Source of the DNA: Oscillospiraceae bacterium
GTDB taxonomy: Bacteria; Bacillota; Clostridia; Oscillospirales; Ruminococcaceae
NCBI GenBank assembly: GCA_017481565.1
Contig: JAFUOZ010000085.1
Span: 1-49,509 of the forward strand
DNA: 49,509 bases
Reading direction: 5' to 3'
This document shows, one piece after another, positions 30,721-38,959 of this stretch; within the stretch, counting starts at the first letter, position 1; every line of letters starts with the position of its first letter. Below the pieces are notes generated by a model. It was not told the DNA's origin. It made no database searches and was given only the letters and a program-made list of their open reading frames with translations. The translations under genes and the position numbers were made by a program.

Positions 30721-31236
30721 TCAGCCGCCTCTTTTTCTTGAGGTATTTCTGCGTTTGCTGTCCATATTCTTTTTGATATCGCCCATTCTTTCATCTGAGC
30801 GCTGCTTCCACTTGTTCATCATATCTTCAAAAGCCGCTTCGGGAGTAAGGGGAGCAGCTTCCTGAGGCTTGCTCTTGGGCGCATTTGGTCTGTCATTTTT
30901 CTGACCGCCTCTTTCGCCCTTTCTTTCGCCCCTGTCGGAGCGTTCACCCTTGAAATTACCCTTATCGGAGCGCTTCTGATCCCTTTTCTGAGGCTGAGGG
31001 CTTTCGGTAGCCTTCTTTATTGAAAGAGAGATTTTTCCGTCATCGCTTACGGAAAGCACCTTTACCTTTACCTCCTGACCGATAGTCAGATGATCCTTGA
31101 TTTCGTTTACAAAAGTATTAGCAACTTCGGATATATGTACCATGCCTGTAACGTCCTTGTCTATTTCGACAAAGGCACCGAAGTTTGTTATCCCTGTGAC
31201 CTTACCCTCATAAATTTTTCCTGTTTCCGGCTGCAT
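30721..31236 (-). CDS. yabR: S1-domain RNA-binding protein (YabR/GSP13-like)
   Basis: 171 residues. One S1 domain at ~5-75 (GKIYEGKVTGITNFGAFVEI, VTGMVHISEVAN, DGKISLSIK), then a Lys/Arg/Gly-rich disordered region with RGERKGERGG-type repeats, and a basic C-terminus. The order yabP-yabQ-divIC-yabR is that of Bacillus subtilis, which supports the name. The family binds RNA and ribosomes. The long basic tail is larger than in B. subtilis YabR (128 residues). Confidence 0.85.
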   Translation of the reverse strand: MQPETGKIYEGKVTGITNFGAFVEIDKDVTGMVHISEVANTFVNEIKDHLTIGQEVKVKVLSVSDDGKISLSIKKATESPQPQKRDQKRSDKGNFKGERSDRGERKGERGGQKNDRPNAPKSKPQEAAPLTPEAAFEDMMNKWKQRSDERMGDIKKNMDSKRRNTSRKRGG

Positions 31237-31274
31237 TTAATTTTTATCCTCCCAAGTATCCGTGACGAGATCCG

Positions 31275-31619
31275 TCAGCTTCTTGTTGTATCATAAAAAC
31301 GACGCTCTGACGGGTATGCATACCCAAGCACTTCTATAGCGATTCGCTCCATATACGCTCTTTCATCGTCCTCGTTTATTATGCTTTCATAGCTTGTATT
31401 TTCGGCTCTGAGTGCTTCCGCTTCGGCGTAAAGTCCGTCAAGGATCGCCTGCTGCTCTGCAATTTCGGATTTGTCCTGTGCTATTGATATGATACAGTAT
31501 ATTGCTGCAACAAATGCGACCAGACCCACAAAGCCCCTTGCGGTCTTCTTTGAAAGGCTGCCCTTTTTTTTCAGCACATATTTTCCGTTCCTGTCTGAAC
31601 GGTTTTTTCTGTTTGCCAC
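31275..31619 (-). CDS. divIC: Cell-division protein DivIC (FtsB/DivIC family)
   Basis: 114 residues from the GTG preceded by GGAGG; an upstream GTG at 31649 would put that site inside the gene. Basic cytoplasmic N-terminus, one membrane helix (FVGLVAFVAAIYCIISIA, ~33-50), extracellular coiled coil (EIAEQQAILDGLYAEAEALR) and the family's closing VLGYAYPSERRFYD segment. Acts with FtsL and DivIB in the septal complex. Position between yabQ and yabR is the classical one. Confidence 0.9.
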   Translation of the reverse strand: MANRKNRSDRNGKYVLKKKGSLSKKTARGFVGLVAFVAAIYCIISIAQDKSEIAEQQAILDGLYAEAEALRAENTSYESIINEDDERAYMERIAIEVLGYAYPSERRFYDTTRS

Positions 31620-31707
31620 AGAACATCCTCCTTCCGCAACACTTTTCACCTATCCTTTACATTATACACTATTTAATGCAATATTTTCAAGAGAATTTTA
31701 AAACTTA

Positions 31708-32151
31708 TTATGTATTTTTATGTTTTTTATGACATTTCACAATTTTATCACTTCTTTTTTTACGAATTCTATGAATATATACGTCAGTGATCCGTTCGGA
31801 AACAGCTTTGGCTGTATTATGTATCCTTCCGCAGCAGCATCTTAAAATACCGATAACAACATTTCCTGCTGTGAGGATATATAAAAGTGCACCGATACCT
31901 GCCCCTGCAGCATAGAAAAACCGCACCTGACCCCGTCCGAAAACTGCCGAAAAGAGAAATACCGTTATCCCGAATATGAGCATATATAATACATCTGCTG
32001 CTGCTGTGGCTGCTTTTTTCCGAAACAGCGGTATCAGCACACGGAATGCACGGAATATGTCATATACGATACCCAGTCCGATACCTGTTATCACCGATAA
32101 CAGAAACAGAAGCAGCTGCTGAGGAACGGTAAAAAAGGTCTCAAGTCCCAT
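31708..32151 (-). CDS. yabQ: Spore cortex biosynthesis protein YabQ
   Basis: 147 residues, four predicted membrane helices (LLLFLLSVITGIGLGIVYDI, DVLYMLIFGITVFLFSAVF, FYAAGAGIGALLYILTAG and a short fourth) and a basic C-terminus. GIVYDIFRAFR is the YabQ signature. In B. subtilis it is made in the mother cell and needed for cortex assembly. Its presence points to a sporulating ancestry. Eleven bases behind yabP. Confidence 0.92.
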   Translation of the reverse strand: MGLETFFTVPQQLLLFLLSVITGIGLGIVYDIFRAFRVLIPLFRKKAATAAADVLYMLIFGITVFLFSAVFGRGQVRFFYAAGAGIGALLYILTAGNVVIGILRCCCGRIHNTAKAVSERITDVYIHRIRKKRSDKIVKCHKKHKNT

Positions 32152-32161
32152 TCTGTTCTCC

Positions 32162-32425
32162 TTATCTGAATATTCTGCCGATTATCCCAATAGGTGCTTT
32201 TCGCTCCCTGTCACCGTAGGATATACTGTCTATTTCGCCCTCTATGGTCATATCGCCTGTTTCTGTATTCAGTCCGCAGGGCTTTAGCTGCCGTCCTCTG
32301 ACGGTCATCATGCCTGCTGCTGTGTATATGACCGCCTGTCTGTCGTCGATTTTTTCGACGTGACTTACTCCCGAAAGGGACATCTGCCTGCGGTCACTGA
32401 GTACAAGACTGTGTATCTTATCCAT
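32162..32425 (-). CDS. yabP: Spore protein YabP
   Basis: 87 residues with a GGAGGTATACT leader. Matches the YabP/YqfC family: HSLVLSDRRQMSLSGVSHVE, then GMMTVRGRQL and GEIDSISY. A cortex-formation protein made in the mother cell. It heads the operon yabP-yabQ-divIC-yabR. Confidence 0.92.
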   Translation of the reverse strand: MDKIHSLVLSDRRQMSLSGVSHVEKIDDRQAVIYTAAGMMTVRGRQLKPCGLNTETGDMTIEGEIDSISYGDRERKAPIGIIGRIFR

Positions 32426-32539
32426 ATAGTATACCTCCGTGATTTTATGGTAATGATTTATATATATTATGCTTATGAATTGTAATGATTTGGTATATAT
32501 AACTAAAAATACCCTGCTAAATTCTCTGAAATTCCCCTA

Positions 32540-32568
32540 TTGATTATATATGATTATTATGCTATACT
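32540..32568 (+). promoter_or_regulatory. Candidate promoter of the TIM-barrel gene
   Basis: TTGATT (32540-32545), 17-base spacer, TATACT (32563-32568); a second TATAAT lies at 32589-32594 without a clear -35 box. Confidence 0.55.
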
Positions 32569-32617
32569 TTATGCAAACAGACCGGTACTATAATATGATA
32601 CAGAAAGGAACATGGTT

Positions 32618-34354
32618 ATGGGAAATTACAGAAATTTTAAGTTGGTAGTATATTTTATATCTCATGCAGTAAAGCATCTTGATGAAGAGGCTCTTGAAAA
32701 GCAGATAGCTTTTTTTAATAAGTATATGCGTCTTGATAAGGTTTATATCGAGCCTTACAGAGACGGCTGTTTCGCTTCCGAAGAACAGCTGAGAAAATGC
32801 AAGGAGATATTCGAGCGGAATGGTATTGAAGCACAGGGCGGCATTACCACAAGTCTGCCCGATCCCGATAAGCAGTGTCTCTTCAATGTTATGTGCTATA
32901 ACGATGAAAAGATGATAAGTCTTGTAAAGGAAGCCTGTGAAATGAATGCAAGGGTGTTCAACGGCTTTATAATAGATGATTTCTTCTTTACCAACTGTAC
33001 CTGCGATAAGTGCAGAGAGGGCCGTGACGAATACAACCGTGCTCACGGAATAACCGACGGAAGCTGGCAGGAATACCGATGCGACCTTATGCACAGGGTA
33101 TCCCGTGATTATATTATAGGACCTGCAAAGAAGATAAATCCCGACTGTAAGATAACTATAAAGTATCCCAACTGGATGGAGTCCTATCAGGAGACAGGCT
33201 ACGATCCGCTTAAGCAGAAGGAGATCTTTGACCTTATCTATACGGGAACCGAGACCCGTGATCCTGTAAATACAGATCAGCATCTGCCCAGATATCTTTC
33301 CTATTCTCTTATGAATTATATGGAAAAAACAGCTCCCGGCAGAAACGGCGGCGGCTGGTTCGATCCCTTTGATTGTCGGCTTCTGGATTATTATCTGGAG
33401 CAGGCATATCTTACAGCCTTTGCCAAGCCCCGTGAAATGATGATGTTCTGTTTCCAGGCACTTGTTGATTCGGTGAATGTGCCTGCTCTGGGATTTATGC
33501 TTGATAAGCTTGATTCACTTCTTGATAACTTAGGCTCGCCTGTGGGAATACCCTGTTATATTCCCCACAGGGCTCAGGGTGAGGATAATGTTCAGGACTT
33601 CCTCGGCATGAACGGTTTCCCTGTGCTTACAACTCCCGATTTTGAGGAAGATGCGGAGACTATGCTTCTTACCGCTTCATCCGCTTACGATAAGGATATA
33701 GTGGATAAGCTGGAGAAATACATCGCAAAGGGCGGAAAGGCTATCGTTACCAATGGGTTTGTCAAGGCAACTCTCGGCAGAGGAATAGAACGTATTACAT
33801 CTATACGTGACAGAGGCAGACGTATGACCTCCAATGATTTTGCGTCGGAAAGCTCCGTAAGATATAACAGGTGGGAGCGTGAGTATTCTCAGAGAGCAGT
33901 GACCGTACCTGTTATGGAATTCCGCAACAATGCCACATGGGGAGCGGTCTGTAAGGCGTTTGCCGAGGAGGAATCCTGCACTGTGCTTGCCCGTGATTAT
34001 TACGGAAAGGGTCAGATGTATACTCTTGTTGTGCCTGATACCTTCTCCGATATAAAATATTATCCCGAAAAGATACTTGACCGTATGCGCCGTGAATTTG
34101 CGGTAAACGGTATTCGTATGGAGGGTACATCGAGGATAAGTCTGTTTGTATATGACAACGACAGCTTTGTTATATATCCCTATGCGGATAATTTTACCTG
34201 CGACAGCGATATATATGTATTCGTAAAGGGAGCGGCTGCGCTTGAAAAGATAAACGGCGGAAGGATCGAGCCTCTTTATACCGAAAACGGCGAGGCGGCA
34301 TTCCGTCTGCGCACCTCGGTAGGTAAGTTCGAAGGATATAAGATAGTACGATAG
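32618..34354 (+). CDS. Putative glycoside hydrolase-like TIM-barrel protein
   Basis: 578 residues from the second ATG, eight bases behind AAAGGA; the first (32612) is only two bases from it. No signal peptide, so cytoplasmic. The N-terminal ~330 residues look like a beta/alpha barrel (VYIEPYRDGCFASEEQLRKC, FIIDDFFFTNCTCDKCREGR, CKITIKYPNWMESYQETGY). Residues ~335-400 resemble the GATase-like trimerisation domain of GH42 enzymes (EKYIAKGGKAIVTNGF). The DDFFF and CTCDKC motifs suggest a conserved acidic catalytic site and a metal. The exact family and substrate are not recognised. Confidence 0.6.
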   Translation: MGNYRNFKLVVYFISHAVKHLDEEALEKQIAFFNKYMRLDKVYIEPYRDGCFASEEQLRKCKEIFERNGIEAQGGITTSLPDPDKQCLFNVMCYNDEKMISLVKEACEMNARVFNGFIIDDFFFTNCTCDKCREGRDEYNRAHGITDGSWQEYRCDLMHRVSRDYIIGPAKKINPDCKITIKYPNWMESYQETGYDPLKQKEIFDLIYTGTETRDPVNTDQHLPRYLSYSLMNYMEKTAPGRNGGGWFDPFDCRLLDYYLEQAYLTAFAKPREMMMFCFQALVDSVNVPALGFMLDKLDSLLDNLGSPVGIPCYIPHRAQGEDNVQDFLGMNGFPVLTTPDFEEDAETMLLTASSAYDKDIVDKLEKYIAKGGKAIVTNGFVKATLGRGIERITSIRDRGRRMTSNDFASESSVRYNRWEREYSQRAVTVPVMEFRNNATWGAVCKAFAEEESCTVLARDYYGKGQMYTLVVPDTFSDIKYYPEKILDRMRREFAVNGIRMEGTSRISLFVYDNDSFVIYPYADNFTCDSDIYVFVKGAAALEKINGGRIEPLYTENGEAAFRLRTSVGKFEGYKIVR

Positions 34355-34359
34355 TTTAT

Positions 34360-34410
34360 AGTCGCAGCGTATGATCGGTAATTTTCCTGATCATACGCTG
34401 TGACTTTTTT
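34360..34410 (+). terminator. Terminator of the TIM-barrel gene
   Basis: Near-perfect 17-bp stem AGTCGCAGCGTATGATC / GATCATACGCTGTGACT with a 12-base loop, then TTTTT. Confidence 0.92.
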
Positions 34411-34525
34411 GCTGTTGTTTATTGACTGAACAGAAAATAAATGATATAATATGATCATAAAGGGGCGTGATAGTAATGACAGAAATAAAGGGAGTGAACA
34501 GAGCTTATCGGGACAGACTATTTAA

Positions 34526-34614
34526 GGAACCGCTGATTAAATCGTTTCACGACCCACTCAGTCACGTATTTTCATGGGTCTGAAACGATGCCTGCGGCTT
34601 TAATCAGCGCTTCC
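34526..34614 (+). mobile_element. MITE, 89 bp, with TTAA target duplication
   Basis: Terminal inverted repeats GGAACCGCTGATTAAA and its complement TTTAATCAGCGCTTCC, flanked by TTAA on both sides (34522-34525, 34615-34618). Interior is largely palindromic (ATCGTTTCACGACCCA / TGGGTCTGAAACGAT). A YTAR-type 4-bp duplication and GGAA tips are typical of IS5-family ends. It encodes nothing. A longer relative in the opposite orientation lies at 36319-36426. Confidence 0.88.
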
Positions 34615-35324
34615 TTAAATTTATCTTCGGTAATCCTGAGAACAAGGAGTGGACATTGAGCCTTTATAATGCTGTCAACGGTTCATCATATACTGATCCC
34701 GAAGATATAAAAATAACAACTATTGAAGATGCTGTTTATATGAATATGAAAAATGATGTATCATTTCTTATCGCCGATACGATGAATTTTTATGAGCAGC
34801 AGTCTACGGTAAATCCCAATATGCCTATGAGATTTCTTGTATATGCCGGAATGGTTTATGATAAGTATATAGAGGATGATGATAGATATCATAAATATAG
34901 CACCAGACAGCAGAAAGCACCTGCACCAAGGTGTATATGTTTCTATAACGGTGTATCTGAGCAGGAGGAAAAGGTCATACTTAAATTAAGTGACTCCTTT
35001 GACAGTGACGGTGACATAGAGGTCATAGTTACAATGCTGAATATCAATTACGGTCATAACAAAGAATTGCTTGCCATGTGCAGACCGCTGAATGATTATG
35101 CATGGTTTGTGGATAGGGTGCGTATATATAAGAAAGAGCTGAAAAATCTTGAAAAGGCCATTGATATGGCGTTAAGTGATTTATCAGATGAATCACTTAT
35201 TAAATCGTTTCTTTTAGCAAACAGAGCGGAGGTGAAGCGTATGTGTATTACAGAATATGATGAAGAAAGAACCATTGCCGAATTCCGTGAGGAAGCCAGA
35301 GCAGAAGGCTTTGAAGAAGGCAAA

Positions 35325-35399
35325 GCAGAAGGCAGAGCGAAGGGTATAGCAGAAGGCAGAGCGAAGGGTATAGCAGAAGGTATAGCAGAAGGCAGAGCA
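35325..35399 (+). repeat. Tandem 24-bp/12-bp coding repeats in the Rpn-family gene
   Basis: An exact 24-bp unit beginning GCAGAAGGCAGAGCGAAGGG occurs twice (35325-35348, 35349-35372), then two partial 12-bp units. It encodes the (A)EGRAKGI repeats. Gain or loss of units keeps the frame, so length can vary without loss of function. Confidence 0.85.
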
Positions 35400-35623
35400 G
35401 TAGGTCTTGTCAAGGGTGCGCTGAATACACTTGTTGAACTTGTAAAGGACGGGCTTTTATCTGTAACAGATGCATCAGCAAAGGCTCAAATGAGCGTCAG
35501 TGAATTTGAAAAGCTTCTTGCCGCAGAATAAGGGAGAATATCCGTTGCTTTGATTTTGATTTCCGTATCATAGCCATGACGGGATAATGCTCAAAGCTGC
35601 CGAACGCTGAAAGTTTAAAAATA

Positions 35624-35667
35624 AAGGCTTCTGTATGCTTATGACTTGTTAAGCATACAGAAGCCTT
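35624..35667 (+). terminator. Terminator-like hairpin behind the Rpn-family gene
   Basis: Perfect 18-bp stem AAGGCTTCTGTATGCTTA / TAAGCATACAGAAGCCTT with an 8-base loop. A weak T-tract (GCTTTCTG) follows. The rest of 35532-35852 shows a TATAAT at 35817-35822 ahead of the next gene and nothing else. Confidence 0.75.
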
Positions 35668-35852
35668 GCTTTCTGTTGAACAGCAGTTTTCTTGATTGTA
35701 GACTTTTAAGCGGAATTGACCTGTAAATCATGATTTTTCAAGGAATTTGCATAAAATCAGTCGCTGATTATGGGCATTCGCTGTTTATGGTAAAGACAAA
35801 GGTATGTTTTGTATGATATAATAGACACATAAAAACAGAGGAGGTCTTTGAA

Positions 35853-36329
35853 ATGGACACAAAAAAGATAGGTATATTTTTAAAAGAATTACGAAATGAA
35901 AAAGGAATGACACAGGAGCAATTAGGAGAAAGGATAGGTGTCAGCAATAAAACGATCTCGCGCTGGGAAACGGGCAATTATATGCCGCCTGTTGATTGTC
36001 TTAGCATATTGAGTGATATCTATGATATAAGCATCAATGAAATTCTGGCAGGAGAACGAGCCTCGGGAGAAGTGTTTGCAAAGATAGCAGAGGAAAATAT
36101 TACAGCTACCTTAAAAGAGCTGGAAAAGGATTATCAGAATTTTGAAAAGAAAATGATGTGTGTTTTAATAGTTACGACCCTGCTGACAATTACTATTATT
36201 GTATTGCTGCCAATGGAAACAATAAAGGATGTTATTGTAATGATACTGGTAGTTGCTGTTGCATTTATTGCGAATACCCTTAATATAGTTGCAGTGGCTG
36301 CCAAAAGAGAAATGCTAGGGAAACACTGA
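35853..36329 (+). CDS. XRE-family regulator with two membrane helices, C-terminus altered by a MITE
   Basis: 158 residues, GAGGAGG site. Cro/CI helix-turn-helix at ~5-60 (TQEQLGERIGVSNKTISRWE), a helical linker, then two membrane helices (CVLIVTTLLTITIIVLLPM, DVIVMILVVAVAFIANTLNI). Such HTH-membrane proteins sense envelope state or toxins. The last residues MLGKH and the stop lie within the MITE inserted at CTAG (36315-36318); without it the frame would read MLDNK and stop at TAG. So the C-terminus was exchanged with almost no change in length. Confidence 0.85.
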   Translation: MDTKKIGIFLKELRNEKGMTQEQLGERIGVSNKTISRWETGNYMPPVDCLSILSDIYDISINEILAGERASGEVFAKIAEENITATLKELEKDYQNFEKKMMCVLIVTTLLTITIIVLLPMETIKDVIVMILVVAVAFIANTLNIVAVAAKREMLGKH

Positions 36330-36426
36330 TTAATGCCGCAGGCATCGTTTCAGACCCACGAAAATGCCTTTGCCGCAGCGGCAAAACTGACTGAGTGGGT
36401 CTTGAAACGATTTAATCAGCAGTTCC
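36319..36426 (-). mobile_element. MITE, 108 bp, with CTAG target duplication
   Basis: Same element as 34526-34614 but in the opposite orientation and with ~20 extra bases in the middle (a GCCGCTGCGGC hairpin). Ends GGAAACACTGATTAA and TTAATCAGCAGTTCC; flanking CTAG at 36315-36318 and 36427-36430. The stretch to 36540 holds nothing else recognised. Confidence 0.88.
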
Positions 36427-36540
36427 CTAGATAATAAGTAGACGTGCAAATTCCGATTTGCAGAATGATTCAATATGTAATATGTAATATGTACCACCGT
36501 ATTCTGAAGATACCGTATACGGCACCGGAGGTAACAAATC

Positions 36541-36576
36541 AAAAAGGGGCAGCTCCCGAAAAGGAGCGCCCCTTGA
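36541..36576. terminator. Terminator at the end of the mcrBC locus
   Basis: Stem AAGGGGC-AGCTCC / GGAGC-GCCCCTT with a CGAAAA loop and T-rich flanks on both strands, 19 bases after the mcrC stop. Confidence 0.8.
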
Positions 36577-36594
36577 TTTATTGTGTATGAAAAA

Positions 36595-37923
36595 TCATCC
36601 TGCTTTTTCTGTCTCATCATTATATATCTGACCGAGAACCTTTTTCAGACTTTCCTCAATATTACTCATGTCGATAAAGCATACTCTTCCCAGTATCCTT
36701 CCGTTATCCTTGAAAATAATATTGGGTTCCTTTTCTTTTATACTTTCAGTAATAGGATAAAGATAATATACAGTTTCCGCATTATATACATCCTGCATAT
36801 TATACGCATTGTAAATATCTATATCCTTTATACCGTAGTTAGATTTATCTTCCTCAAGACTCTGCCATTTAGCGTCGATAATTACACGGTGCTTGTCAGC
36901 CTTTCTTGTCAGGAACATTCCCGGCTTCTGATCAATGTTAGGTATACGTCTGTTCAGAACAGGGTATATCTTATGCTGTATTTCAAGACTGAAATTACGC
37001 TTGTCGATGATCTTTGCAAGCTTTCCGGATATATAGTTATCAAAAAGTCTCTCGGTGGGAAGCATAACGCTGTATACAACATCACGTCCCGTTGCAATGG
37101 CAACTCCGCCCTTTTTCATAAGGAATATCTGCGCCCATTTCATAGCATTGACATAACCCAGCATATTTCTGTCACTTACCGAAGCGGCAAAATCCTGTGC
37201 AAAGTTGGTGGAATACTCAACTCCGTCAAAGTTAGCCAGAAGAATATCTATCTTATTACGTGTACGTGCAGATGATGTAACATTCCTCAGATATTTCAGC
37301 GTGGACTTTAGCAGACGGTTCTCCGCACGGTCAACGGTGAAAATATCCTAAAGAACATAGAATTTGTCCTTGTGAGCAAAATTCTTTGTGGCGTGCTTGC
37401 CGTAATCAACCTTGCCCTTAAGAAAATTCTCATTGGCAAGGTGAGGTGTATATTTCTGCTTAAGTCCGTTGTTTACAACGTCAAAGCACTCATTAACAAA
37501 GGCAAGAACGAAGGTCTCGAAGATATTGAGCCTTTCGGCAGCCATTGTATTTATATTGTATTTTTCAAGAGGCAGCGTCTTGATAGACTGCATCATTTCA
37601 AGAAGCATATGCTTTTCGGAAAGATGTCTGCCGTCGGCGGAAATGATAGAAAGGTTAGGCAGCACCTCAAACTGTGTGCCGTTCTTAAGTACGATAGTAC
37701 CCGCATAGCCGCCTGCCTTAAGTATTCTTTCCTTGCCCTCGCCGATAGGCTCAAGCAGATAATAGGGCTGACCCGGAAGAGCGGAAAGGGGATTTTCAAG
37801 CACAAAATTCTCAAGCTTGACAAATTCACTTTCGGGGATAGACGTACCGCCTTCCTTTGAGGGAGCGCCCTCTATCATGAAAAATTCCGATTCCTTAATG
37901 GAAAATCTGTCTCTCTTTCCCAT
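36595..37923 (-). pseudogene. mcrC: mcrC restriction-system gene with an in-frame amber codon
   Basis: One continuous frame of 442 codons broken by a single TAG at 37348-37350 (codon 192). The part before it (~191 residues) carries the McrC N-terminal fold (SALPGQPYYLLEPIGEGKER, NIFETFVLAFVNECFDVV) and ends KDKFYVL; the frame resumes DIFTVDRAENRLLKSTLKYL, a family hallmark, in the same phase. The C-terminal nuclease has IDAKW preceded by a DQK-type acidic segment. McrC is the nuclease of the McrBC modified-DNA restriction system. A single base change creates the stop; the true residue is probably tyrosine. Function is lost unless the codon is suppressed. Confidence 0.85.
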
Positions 37924-37942
37924 ATCAGCTTATCCTTTCAGC

Positions 37943-38953
37943 TTACAGCATCTTCTTATAGGTGTTGATATTCCAGAAAGCGTCATCATTTATTTCGTAT
38001 GTATCGTCAACATCGAGGAACAGCTCAACGTTAGGACCGAATACAGCTGCATAGTCAATGGCAAGAGCCTTTACGATCTGCTCATCAGGCTCCTTGTTGT
38101 AGTCGCCCAGAACCCAGCGTATCTTCTGATAATCTCCGTAGAAATACTCCTGAAGCAGAGGAACGATAGCGTTCTTGAAGATATGTCCCAGCTTCTCGAT
38201 AGTGGGATTTTCCATAAGAGGCATAAAATACGCATGACCTATCATATGCTCTCTGTCGCAAAGTATCTCGATTCTCTTGTTGATAGTCTGCAGAAGCTTC
38301 ATTATGTTGATATCGTCTACATAAGTATCCTTGAACAGCTCGGGAACGGGCATCATTTCGATAAAGTCGAAACGTCTGCGGATAGCAGAGTCAAGAAGTG
38401 CGATAGAACGGTCGGCAGTATTCATGGTACCTACGATAAATACGTTATCAGGTACACCGAATGCCTCCTGCGAATAAGCCAGCTTTACCTTAACGGCTTC
38501 GGGCTGACCGAGACGCTTTGAAGGCTCGATAACGGTGATAAGCTCACCGAAGATCTTGGAGATGTTACCTCTGTTGATCTCGTCTATAATAAATACATAA
38601 TTATCATCGGGATGCTCGGCTGCCTTGTAGCAGAACTCACGGAAAATACCCTTATCAACAACGTAAACCATTTCTTTTTTACGGGTTCTTTCGCCTCGTT
38701 CATTCATAGTCTCAAGGAAAACAGGCTTGATACCCTCGATAAATTCCTCATAGCCCATTGACTGATGGAAGGTAGTAAATTCGATCTGATTGAAGTTCTG
38801 CTTAAGCTCGTTGTATCTTTCGAGCATAGCGCCGTAATCCTTCTTCATTACAGCTTCCACAGGAAGATTATAAATAATAGAAAGCGCATAGTTTACCGTA
38901 TTGTAGGTCTTACCTGTTCCCGGAGGTCCGTAGAGTATGATGTTCTTTCCCAT
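37943..38953 (-). CDS. mcrB: McrB-like AAA+ GTPase lacking the N-terminal recognition domain
   Basis: 336 residues from the ATG eight bases behind GGAG; an earlier ATG (38959) is two bases from it. Walker A GPPGTGKT near the N-terminus, Walker B VFIIDEINRGN, and the McrB signature MNTADRSIALLD are all present. The frame opens almost at Walker A, so the usual N-terminal modified-DNA-binding domain is absent, resembling the short McrB form. No upstream frame for it is seen. It is 20 bases ahead of mcrC. Confidence 0.88.
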   Translation of the reverse strand: MGKNIILYGPPGTGKTYNTVNYALSIIYNLPVEAVMKKDYGAMLERYNELKQNFNQIEFTTFHQSMGYEEFIEGIKPVFLETMNERGERTRKKEMVYVVDKGIFREFCYKAAEHPDDNYVFIIDEINRGNISKIFGELITVIEPSKRLGQPEAVKVKLAYSQEAFGVPDNVFIVGTMNTADRSIALLDSAIRRRFDFIEMMPVPELFKDTYVDDINIMKLLQTINKRIEILCDREHMIGHAYFMPLMENPTIEKLGHIFKNAIVPLLQEYFYGDYQKIRWVLGDYNKEPDEQIVKALAIDYAAVFGPNVELFLDVDDTYEINDDAFWNINTYKKML

Positions 38954-38959
38954 TTCCAT

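Larger units (their letters stand above)
34476..35531 (+). pseudogene. Rpn-family PD-(D/E)XK nuclease/transposase gene interrupted by a MITE
   Basis: The frame begins at ATG 34476 (AAGGGG upstream; MTEIKGVNRAYRDRLFK) and is interrupted by a 93-bp MITE plus target duplication (34526-34618), which supplies a TGA at 34581-34583. Beyond it the same frame continues FIFGNPENKEWTLSLYNAV, the usual family continuation after RLFK. Removal of the insertion restores an uninterrupted ~320-residue protein. The family has an endonuclease core and C-terminal AEG-type repeats, seen here as EGRAKGIAEGRAKGIAEG. Reinitiation at the TTG at 34656 would lose the N-terminal nuclease motifs. Confidence 0.85.

Noticed and set aside
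32588..33283. Minus-strand frame of 231 codons with hydrophobic product
   Set aside because: It is antisense to the TIM-barrel gene, has no ribosome site, and its hydrophobicity is the usual shadow of a well-coded gene.
34276..35531. CRISPR-like impression from the repeated units in the Rpn-family gene
   Set aside because: The repeats are contiguous coding units without spacers; no CRISPR array or cas gene was seen.
36583..37275. Plus-strand frame of 230 codons opposite mcrC
   Set aside because: Shadow of the real mcrC frame, which has clear family motifs.
36595..37923. Two separate genes for the McrC halves
   Set aside because: Both are in one frame with a single TAG between, and the intervening codons keep conserved McrC sequence, so one broken gene is the simpler reading.
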